64,000 nucleotides of DNA from Cytidiella melzeri (lineage: Eukaryota; Basidiomycota; Agaricomycetes; Polyporales; Irpicaceae). The position numbers and the translations under genes were made by a program. A model generated the notes under the pieces. The model searched no databases, was not told where the DNA came from, and was given only the letters and a program-made list of their open reading frames with translations. Within the stretch, counting starts at the first letter, position 1. Each line of letters begins with the position of its first letter. Shown piece after piece: positions 57,091 through 64,000 of the stretch. The DNA is taken from assembly GCA_022592445.1 (NCBI GenBank), contig JABYQR010000015.1, positions 124,001 to 188,000 of the forward strand, given 5' to 3'.

Positions 57091-57124
57091 GGTTATGAGC
57101 CCCGCGCTCTAAACTAAGCGCACC
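57091..57124 (+). promoter_or_regulatory. Copia primer-binding site matching the 5' half of a Met (CAU) tRNA
   Basis: Starts GGTTATGAGCCCCGCGC immediately after the LTR. The complement reads GGGGCTCATAACC, the anticodon arm of a CAU tRNA, preceded by a D-arm-like GCGC-TTAGTTTAGA-GCGC. So the pairing ends inside the anticodon loop rather than at the CCA end, as in the half-tRNA priming known for Drosophila copia. Confidence 0.75.
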
Positions 57125-57248
57125 AACCTCTCGATAACTTCAAGCTCTATACTTGGACCCTTCACGGATCACGGCGACAATACGTCGGCATTACGCCCGT
57201 AGGCCATTACTATCAGAAATTATTCTTAGATCTTTTTATTAGATCACT

Positions 57249-60200
57249 ATGTCTACTACTCCCACACCTGCCACCGTCGCTGCGGCAACTTCAAGTGCGT
57301 CCGAACCTTCGGGCACTTACCGAATCGACCCATTACGGGGAGCCGAGAACTACATCACTTGGCGTGTTCAAATCTCGGACATTCTCACGGACATGGGTCT
57401 GTGGGATTATACATCCGGTGATATTGCTAAACCTACAGACGCAAAACTACTTGCCGATTGGACAAAGAAGGATCGGAAGGCCCTTACGGCCATTCGACTC
57501 CGCGTTTCAAACGCTATGATGGCGCATGTGATTTCCGCCGCTACCTCGAAGGATGCCTTCGATACTCTTGCCAATGTATTCAACAACGAAGGCGCGGTAG
57601 CGCTGATCGTTCTCCGTCGTCGTTTCCTCCGATATTCCATAACAGAAGGTTCTGATCTTGAGGAAGAAATTCGGAAAATCAAGAGCCTGTGGCAAGAGAT
57701 CAATCTCATTCAAACAACAAAGATCTCCGACAACGAACTTGCCTCCGTTATCCTAACCGCCTTACCGCCCACTTGGGACCCTTTGATCGCTTCCATCTCG
57801 CTTGACAACACGCTAACTTCCGCTAATATCATTGGTCGTATACTACAGGAAGAAGGCCATCGAAAGGAGCGATCAACTTCTGAAACGACCCTGTACGCGA
57901 ATACTAAGCGTCGCATCAAATCCAAATTCCGATCAGGCGTTTTTTGCCATGGCTGCGGAAAAGAAGGCCACATCAAACCTGAATGTAGGAAGGAGGCGAA
58001 GAAGAATGAAGAAAAAGAAAAGGAGAAAGGAAAGAAGGAGAAGGATAGGAAAGGGGATAAGGGCAAAGGACGAAGAAATTATTCTCACGTCGCGGAGAAA
58101 GACGACGATTCAGATGACGCGGACGAATATACTTTCATCGCCGAAGAGGAATCATTCCCCGCATCAGATTCAATCTGGCTTGCTGATACCGGTACGACAT
58201 CACATATCGTTTCTGATCGATCCCTATTCGTTAGCTACTCGCCGGTATCAAGCGCGATCCACGGCGTCGGGAACTGCACTAGTCTCGGCCGAGGCGATGT
58301 TCGCATCATTTTCAATACCGACCATGGTCCTGTGCCTATCGTCCTCAAAGACGCACTCCACGCGCCTACCATGAAATACAATTTAATTTCGCTTGGACGG
58401 CTTACCAGCTCCGGTCTTTCCTACGAGGGGAATGGAAAACACCTCCTCATCAAAAATGGAACTAAATTGATTGGACGCGGTGTCAAGTCCGGTTACCTAT
58501 ACCGTATGGACGTTAAACCCGCTTCCGCGGTAAGCATGATCGCCGATGCAGCTCGATCGTGGTATGAGTGGCACTGTGCCCTTGGCCACCTTAACAAGAA
58601 ACAGCTCAAAGAAATGCACAATGATGGATTAGTCGCTGGAATGAACGTCGATACCTCATCGGACGAAAATTTCACGTGCGAAGTTTGTATTCAAGCTAAG
58701 CATCCTCGCGCGCCTTTTCCAAAGGAGACCTCGCGCAAGATTTCTCAGATCGGCGAGTTGATCTTCACAGACATCTGGGGTCCAGCCTCCGTCACGTCTA
58801 TTCATGGAAACCGATACATGATCACATTTACAGACGGAAAGACAAGATTTGTTTGGACATTCTATATGAAGGACCGTGACGAAACGGCTGCCAAAGTCGA
58901 GGAATTAGATGCGTGGATCGAGAACCAACTGAATTACCGCATCAAGGTTCTCCGGGTAGACAATGCCAAGGAATACGTCTCAGGCGCAACGAAATTATAC
59001 ACAGAGAAGCGTGGCATTCAAATTGAACCAACATCGCCCTATTCTCCAGAATACAACGGCGTTTCCGAACGACTTAATCGAACTCTCGTTGAACGTGCCC
59101 GCGCTATGCTAATTGGTCACGAACTTCCAAAGTTTCTATGGGAAGATGCGACATCTTACGCCGCATTTCTCAAGAACCGATCTCCTACCCGAGCTCTCCG
59201 AGGAAAAACGCCATATCAAGCGCTCCGATCAAAGAAGCCAAATCTTTCTGGAATACACGAGTTTGGAACCGATTGTTGGGTACGCGTCAACGTTCGCATG
59301 TCAAAGCTCAATGCCCAGTCCATCAAACGCAAATTTGTTGGCATCAGAGAATCCACCGTAGGGTGGAGATATTACGTACCTGAAACAAGACACGTTCTCA
59401 CGTCAAGGGAAGTGATCTTTCCAAAAGAAACCGAACTTACGGCGCCTGTAGTTGAGACCTCCTCCGGTCTTGAGGGGGAGAATTTACAGGCAGCGCCGCT
59501 CCCTCCTACAACGGTCACGCCACCTGTCGCAATCAAGCCCTTTTCGGTCTCACCTCCGCTCGCTGTCACACGTCCACGACGCAATATCGAACGCGTTGAT
59601 TATCTTAAAGTGAATGACGGTGTTCAGAAATCGCTGCGCGCAATGTCTGCAAAGACAACGCGATCAAAGATCGCATCCGAACCCGAACCCCTAGTTCAGG
59701 GGGAGATCTCCGATTCGCAAGGTACGATCACGGAGACGGAAGCTAACTTGTGCTTCGCCGCTCTCAATCCCGACACACCTCAAACAGTCGATGAAGTCAG
59801 AACACGTTCCGACTGGCCGTTCTGGAAAGAGGCCATGGATAAGGAGATGGATCAGCTGAAGAAGCTAGGAACCTATACGGTTGAAGACCTCCCAGCCGAA
59901 CGAAAGGCAGTCGGCTGTTGTTGGGTATTCGCCATCAAACGCGATTCTAATGGAAACATTCTCAAATACAAGGCGAGACTTGTAGCGCAAGGGTTCTCTC
60001 AGATCCCTGGCCAAGACTTCTTCGCCACTCACGCTCCTGTCTTACGCTTGGAAACCTTTCGCACACTTATCGCCATTACTGCTCGACTCAACCTTGAACT
60101 TCATCAAATTGATGTCATCGGTGCCTATCTCAACTCTCCTCTACAGGAACAAATCTACATGCGCCAAGCTCCGGGATATGAAGATGGTACTTCCCGTGTC

Positions 60201-61319
60201 TATCGCCTTCACAAAGCGCTTTACGGACTCAAACAAGCTGGTCGCGCTTGGCGCCTCGAACTCGACCGAGTTTTACTCAACTCAATGGGATTTACTCGTT
60301 CCCAATCTGATCCATGCCTTTACTATCGATTCCAGGAGTCCACTCTCACTCTCATTGGCACGCATGTCGACGATTGCCTTGTGGCTTCGTCCGATATCCA
60401 GGACATTAGCAAACTGAAACACGATCTCCGGAAGTTTTTTGACATCACCGACCTCGGTGACGCTGCCCTCTATGTCGGCATTCAAATCTCACGAGACCGG
60501 CAACTTGGTACGATCAGACTTACTCAAACACACTATGCTGACGCAATCCTATCGCGTTTCGGTATGGAAACTTGCAATCCGGTCTCCACCCCTCTGGACG
60601 CAAATGTGTCCCTACCACTTGCTTCCGCTGATGACGACCTCGACGACAACTTCCCCTATCAAGCCGTTATCGGCTCCCTCATGTACTCTGCTGTCGGCAC
60701 TCGTCCCGACATCGCTTTCGCTGTGCAATCGCTCAGCCAATTCAATTCATTGCACACAGCGACTCATTGCACCGCCGCCAAACACGTCCTCCGCTATCTC
60801 AAAGGAACAAGAGAACTCGGACTCATTTTTGGCAACACCACAAATTTCGTTGTTACAGGGTACAGCGACGCTGACTGGGGCCAAAGTCGCGTCGATCGTC
60901 GATCAATTTCGGGATACGTATTTCTGCTCGGAGATGGGCTGGTTAGCTGGAGTTCAAAGAAACAGAGCACAGTAGCTCTATCAACTATGGAAGCTGAGTA
61001 TATCGCTCTTGCTCACGCCACTAAGGAAGGTGTCTGGCTTAGGACACTCCTTGAAGAACTCGGATTTTCTTCCAATGGACCAACGTCGATCGCCACTGAC
61101 AACCTCGCTGCTATATCATTCGCCCAGGACCATCAGTTTCACGCACGCTCGAAACATATCGATATTCGCCACCACTTCGTACGCGAACGCGTCCTCGACG
61201 GTTCTATCAAAATTCCTCACTGCAGTTCCGAAGACAATCGCGCCGACATGCTCACAAAGTCACTACCTCGTATCAAGCATCAAGAGCAACTCGCGCTCAA
61301 CAATCTCGCCACTCGTTGA
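57249..61319 (+). CDS. Gag-Pol polyprotein of Ty1/copia element
   Basis: 1356 residues in one frame. Gag (about 1-225) has the copia-type start (YRIDPLRGAENYITWRVQ). The zinc knuckle CHGCGKEGHIKPEC is near residue 233. The protease is LADTGTTSHIVSD near 310. The GAG-pre-integrase part reads WHCALGHLNKKQLKEMH with CEVCIQAKH. Integrase has the Asp residues in IFTDIWGPAS and VLRVDNAKEYVSG and the Glu in YSPEYNGVSERLNRT. Reverse transcriptase has YKARLVAQGFSQIPG, QIDVIGAYLNSPLQEQIYM, LYGLKQAGRAW and active-site THVDD near 1040. RNase H has GYSDADWGQSRVDRRSISGY, STMEAEYIALAHATKE and RSKHIDIRHHFVRE. The order IN-RT-RH defines copia. No frameshift between gag and pol, so expression depends on cleavage of one polyprotein. 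Confidence 0.96.
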   Translation: MSTTPTPATVAAATSSASEPSGTYRIDPLRGAENYITWRVQISDILTDMGLWDYTSGDIAKPTDAKLLADWTKKDRKALTAIRLRVSNAMMAHVISAATSKDAFDTLANVFNNEGAVALIVLRRRFLRYSITEGSDLEEEIRKIKSLWQEINLIQTTKISDNELASVILTALPPTWDPLIASISLDNTLTSANIIGRILQEEGHRKERSTSETTLYANTKRRIKSKFRSGVFCHGCGKEGHIKPECRKEAKKNEEKEKEKGKKEKDRKGDKGKGRRNYSHVAEKDDDSDDADEYTFIAEEESFPASDSIWLADTGTTSHIVSDRSLFVSYSPVSSAIHGVGNCTSLGRGDVRIIFNTDHGPVPIVLKDALHAPTMKYNLISLGRLTSSGLSYEGNGKHLLIKNGTKLIGRGVKSGYLYRMDVKPASAVSMIADAARSWYEWHCALGHLNKKQLKEMHNDGLVAGMNVDTSSDENFTCEVCIQAKHPRAPFPKETSRKISQIGELIFTDIWGPASVTSIHGNRYMITFTDGKTRFVWTFYMKDRDETAAKVEELDAWIENQLNYRIKVLRVDNAKEYVSGATKLYTEKRGIQIEPTSPYSPEYNGVSERLNRTLVERARAMLIGHELPKFLWEDATSYAAFLKNRSPTRALRGKTPYQALRSKKPNLSGIHEFGTDCWVRVNVRMSKLNAQSIKRKFVGIRESTVGWRYYVPETRHVLTSREVIFPKETELTAPVVETSSGLEGENLQAAPLPPTTVTPPVAIKPFSVSPPLAVTRPRRNIERVDYLKVNDGVQKSLRAMSAKTTRSKIASEPEPLVQGEISDSQGTITETEANLCFAALNPDTPQTVDEVRTRSDWPFWKEAMDKEMDQLKKLGTYTVEDLPAERKAVGCCWVFAIKRDSNGNILKYKARLVAQGFSQIPGQDFFATHAPVLRLETFRTLIAITARLNLELHQIDVIGAYLNSPLQEQIYMRQAPGYEDGTSRVYRLHKALYGLKQAGRAWRLELDRVLLNSMGFTRSQSDPCLYYRFQESTLTLIGTHVDDCLVASSDIQDISKLKHDLRKFFDITDLGDAALYVGIQISRDRQLGTIRLTQTHYADAILSRFGMETCNPVSTPLDANVSLPLASADDDLDDNFPYQAVIGSLMYSAVGTRPDIAFAVQSLSQFNSLHTATHCTAAKHVLRYLKGTRELGLIFGNTTNFVVTGYSDADWGQSRVDRRSISGYVFLLGDGLVSWSSKKQSTVALSTMEAEYIALAHATKEGVWLRTLLEELGFSSNGPTSIATDNLAAISFAQDHQFHARSKHIDIRHHFVRERVLDGSIKIPHCSSEDNRADMLTKSLPRIKHQEQLALNNLATR

Positions 61320-61326
61320 GGGGGAG

Positions 61327-61674
61327 TATTGTTCTCAAGACTTTCCGACCGATCACTTTGATTCCGTCTCGTCATGTTATCCATTCCGTCCTCCGTTCCG
61401 TCTCATACACGCGATCCGTCAGCTCTCTCGTTTCCATTCTCTATCCATTTGGTTATCCACCTATGTCATAATCCCTATCAGTATATTCCTCCCCCACATA
61501 CACTCCGAGTACCTGCTTTCCTATGTCACTATTCCGCCTTCAATTTCATTACCCTATTAATTATTTCCGCACTTGTAGAAACTATATAAACCATGTAAAT
61601 TCGTTTGTTTTTAATTATCCTCATTACTCGTTATCACTCTCTGTGTGCGCTCGCTTTTCCCTCGCAAAACAATA
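61327..61674 (+). repeat. 3' LTR of the copia element
   Basis: 348 bp, one visible difference from the 5' LTR. Preceded by the polypurine tract, whose first bases overlap the TGA stop (61317-61319) of the polyprotein. Confidence 0.95.
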
Positions 61675-62260
61675 TTATCCCTGATCAAGTTGCCTATCAA
61701 AGATGTCACCAATAGCAAATGCCTGTAAAACAGTCAATATTCATGACCAGATGGCTTGGCAAGATCCTTACCAGGAGCAGAGTTGTTTACTGAGGTTCTT
61801 TTTAGTAACAAAGTCACCGGTGCAATTGACTAATTCACGCTACATGATTTATTATTCAATTTGCCATCAATAACATAATCACTTGTAAACCTGCTCCTGC
61901 AGTTTACCAAATTGTATCTAGATTATCTAATATAATTCAACACCATTAAGAAGAAGATGCATGTCAAACAATCTTTATCTCCATGCTCTACTCCACAAAC
62001 TTGTTTTAATTCTGTGCCCACACCCATTGTTGCGCTTCAAACAATACAGCACAGTCCCTCTGCTTTCATGAATGATTCTGTGCTCCAGTGAAGACAAACT
62101 ACTGATTTACTATACATTACTCATTGAAGAAGCCATTCCTAACAAAATTACATGTTCAGGCTGCTACCAGCACCAAGTTTACTTACAAATCTCGCTCAAA
62201 AAGTAATATTTCATTCAATCTTCAGGAATTGTACTTGCTGCTTGCCAGCCTTGCTAACGC
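61675..62260 (-). repeat. Interspersed repeat, inverted copy, right part
   Basis: Reverse complement of about 10030-10600, continuing the block interrupted at 56742 by the copia element. Shared landmarks include TTGCTATTGGTGACA, AACATGTACAAGG-like and GTTAGCAAGGCTGGCAAGC on the opposite strand. Similarity fades beyond 62260. Confidence 0.78.
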
Positions 62261-62550
62261 CAGTCACTCACTGGAAATGAAGACAAATCTGCAGTTACTG
62301 ATGTTAACTATGGTGCAGAGAAGAATAGAGGCACAAATGGAACATGTGTTTGTAATCAATACTGACCATAAGCTCAGGGCAGAACAAGAGAAACAGACCA
62401 TTTTTGAAAGCAATGGCAGCAGAAGATTGAACCTACAAACCTGCAATGGCTGCAGCAACAGTGTACATTCAACTGGCTTCAGGACTATGCAGAGCTCTGG
62501 CCAATAACATGTATGTATTGTTGGTGAAAAATGATGTGGCTTTGGGCTTA

Positions 62551-63068
62551 TGTCAGGAACACAACCAAACTCTATGAAGAGCGAGGGAGTGACAACAAGG
62601 GGGGAGGAACAACGAGAGAACTCGCGTGGACAATGACGACAGAGGTAATGGTGATGAGGAAGGAGAAAGAGACGACGTCGAGGGAGTAGCTAACAGTGAG
62701 CTAAAGACCAGGATGTATTAGCACAGTGGTGAGACTAGTACAAGGTGAAGTCACCTAAAGACCAGGAGGTAGAATCTGAGGTCTTTAGGGAGCTACAGGG
62801 TGGGTTTATATACATCTCAGACAAGGACCCCTGGTACCGGGCCTGTACCCCTAACACTGCCATGGGAACGTATGGTGTGCTATGGTGCAATGTTCTACAA
62901 TGTTCTACAATGTTCCAGCACCTTCTATGATCATGTGACCAGTCTGTCACATGCACTTGATCACATGCAGTAGCCATGTACCATTGATAAGATAAGATAA
63001 GGAAATTGAGAAGATAAGATAAGGGAAATAAAAGGAAAAGAAAGGAAAAAGTGTGCATGCTCGTGACA
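62551..63068 (-). repeat. 3' LTR of the truncated Ty3/gypsy element
   Basis: 518 bp with terminal inverted TGTCA/TGACA. Contains the repeated ATGTTCTACA blocks and GATAAGATAAG stretches also present in the solo LTR ending at 13089. Confidence 0.85.
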
Positions 63069-63834
63069 TTACCCCCCTCCTAAAGGCCTTTTCTCCGGAA
63101 GGCAGGAGTTGAGTCTTTTCCGTCTTCTCACAAGATACACGTCGTAGAGTTTCTGAAGGTAGCTTCTCAAAATTCTCGTTAATTGGTCGGAAATTCATTG
63201 CCAAGAATAGAGATGCAGCAATTGGTCGTGGAGCTCCTGGGTGTCGTCTGTGGAACTCTTTGACAGCTTCGTCGGCATGAGTGACGTTGGTTGCTGGTTC
63301 CCAGGAATTTTCTGATTCAGGGTATCCTTTCCACTTGACATGGTACTGAAACTCCTTCTTTCGCCCAAAGATTCTTGAATCAATAATTTGTTCTACTTCG
63401 TACTCCTCTTCTTCGTCAACCACAATCGGCTCTGGTTCAGGAAATTCCCGATTAGGGACTAAACTTGCCGTCTTGGCCGGTCGTAGCCTATCTACATGGA
63501 ACACTGGGTGACGTTTGTCTCGAATGGTGAGTTTGACCCGATAATTCAGGTCCCCAATCTTTTCCAAGACTTCATAAGGACCATCTCGTTTTGGTGCTAG
63601 TTTTGCCACCGGCTGTTCCTTTGGATGCTTCTCACATTCCACGTAAACTTTATCACCGACTTCAAACTGTGGGGCCTTTTTAACTCCGTGATCGTAGAAC
63701 CGTTTCATGCATTCTGCCGTGAGCTGTAGTGCAGCTTTGGCATCTTCTTGAGCTTCTCGGAGCGCTCGAAGACGTTGAAACACTGAGTCACGCTTCAAAC
63801 TAAGAACAACCTTAAAGACAACACAACCACCCAT
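63069..63834 (-). pseudogene. C-terminal integrase and chromodomain fragment of Ty3/gypsy Pol
   Basis: The readable part begins RDSVFQRLRALREAQEDAKA and continues FEVGDKVYVECEKHPKEQP, RDGPYEVLEKIGDLNYRVKL, KRHPVFHVDRLRPAK (integrase C-terminal region) and IIDSRIFGRKKEFQYHVKW with KGYPESENSWEPATN (chromodomain). Protease, reverse transcriptase, RNase H and the integrase core are absent, so no functional protein can be made. The frame runs on into the LTR and stops at 62947. Confidence 0.85.
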
Positions 63835-64000
63835 GAAGTGGCAATAGAAGTGTAAAGGTGTGGAAGTGCGGAAGTGTTAAAGTATGCGAGGTGGTCTTAG
63901 AGTCCTAGTTTTACCTGTGCTAAAAGAGCGACAAGGTTTATGATAAAGTGTATGCGCGGGGAGCTAGGCGGGCAACTACCACGCGTATTGCGGGTAAAAG
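63835..64000. other. Right edge, unassigned sequence
   Basis: These 166 bases follow the abrupt end of gypsy similarity. No open frame or repeat recognised. They may be the far flank of the truncation or the start of another insertion. Confidence 0.3.

Larger units (their letters stand above)
56743..61674 (+). mobile_element. Complete, young Ty1/copia retrotransposon
   Basis: A 4932-bp LTR element. Both LTRs are 348 bp, start TATTGTT and end AACAATA, and differ by a single base that I can see (ACCCGC versus ACCTGC, near 56928 and 61512). The 5-bp target duplication TTATC lies at 56738-56742 and 61675-61679; the interrupted repeat reads TTTATCCC at the matching place in the left copy. The primer-binding site directly follows the 5' LTR, the polypurine tract GAGGGGGAG (61318-61326) directly precedes the 3' LTR, and one 1356-codon frame is open throughout. 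All parts needed for transposition appear present, so it is probably recent and may be active. Confidence 0.96.
62551..63834 (-). mobile_element. 5'-truncated Ty3/gypsy element (3' LTR plus end of pol)
   Basis: On the minus strand the end of an integrase-chromodomain frame (63834-62947) is followed by a purine tract (GGAGGGGGGTAA, plus 63069-63080) and an LTR of 518 bp (62551-63068) bounded by TGTCA/TGACA. Upstream of about 63800 the similarity to pol stops abruptly, so the element is truncated or cut by other DNA. It is a different family from the element at 32889. The LTR has a solo relative at 12.6-13.1 kb. Confidence 0.85.

Noticed and set aside
62124..62507. 127-codon plus-strand frame at the end of the inverted repeat
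   Set aside because: Half of it lies in the repeat block, whose other copy does not preserve the frame. No domain recognised.
1..64000. CRISPR array, bacterial operon or prophage
   Set aside because: Introns, LTR elements and eukaryotic chromatin proteins throughout; tandem repeats found (143-bp and 140-160-bp units) do not have short-repeat/spacer structure.

Overview
The window is nuclear DNA of a mushroom-forming fungus (Basidiomycota, probably Agaricomycetes). The evidence is dense genes with many 45-60 bp GT-AG introns, a four-exon rpl11, a Doa4/USP8-type deubiquitinase, Snt2 and Rxt3 chromatin factors, chromodomain Ty3/gypsy and Ty1/copia retrotransposons, and two tiny CaaX-box peptide genes of the basidiomycete mating-pheromone type. 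The species cannot be told from the sequence.

Layout. 1-5.7 kb: two paralogous membrane hybrid histidine kinases head to head (the minus copy runs off the left edge). 6.8-16.3 kb: a duplicated RRT8/EI24-like membrane protein gene, the left copy dead and the right copy intact, separated by about 7 kb of repetitive DNA that holds a small secreted protein gene, a 143-bp tandem repeat, a solo LTR and a decayed ORF. 16.8 kb: first pheromone-precursor gene. 17.9-22.1 kb: Doa4/USP8-like ubiquitin hydrolase, convergent with a BAH-ELM2-SANT-GATA-PHD protein (Snt2 type, 22.4-26.2 kb). 26.7-28.2 kb: remains of a third histidine kinase. 29.3-30.5 kb: DUF5077/DUF3472 protein with a homopolymer frameshift. 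31.8 kb: second pheromone-precursor gene. 32.9-38.8 kb: complete Ty3/gypsy chromovirus with identical LTRs.

38.9-51.6 kb is gene-rich: M20 amidohydrolase, a DUF7330-like protein, ribosomal protein L11, Rxt3 (Rpd3L histone deacetylase subunit) and a RanBP3/Yrb2-like protein, all on the minus strand except rpl11. 52.3-52.7 kb is a near-perfect 195-bp-arm palindrome. From 53 kb to the right end the DNA is again repetitive. An inverted copy of the 10-12 kb repeat is split by a young, intact Ty1/copia element (56.7-61.7 kb), and a 5'-truncated Ty3/gypsy element follows.

Functional reading. The cell-biological genes are ordinary housekeeping or chromatin genes. Snt2-type and Rxt3 proteins are both associated with Rpd3 deacetylase complexes in yeasts, but their proximity here may be chance. 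The most unusual content is the two unannotated pheromone-like genes without a receptor gene in view, the histidine-kinase family made of one divergent pair plus one relic, the copia element whose primer-binding site matches the 5' half of a Met (CAU) tRNA, and a repeat family of unknown class present in opposite orientations at both ends of the window. Intron positions were read by eye from splice consensus and paralogue comparison, so individual exon ends may be off by a few bases.
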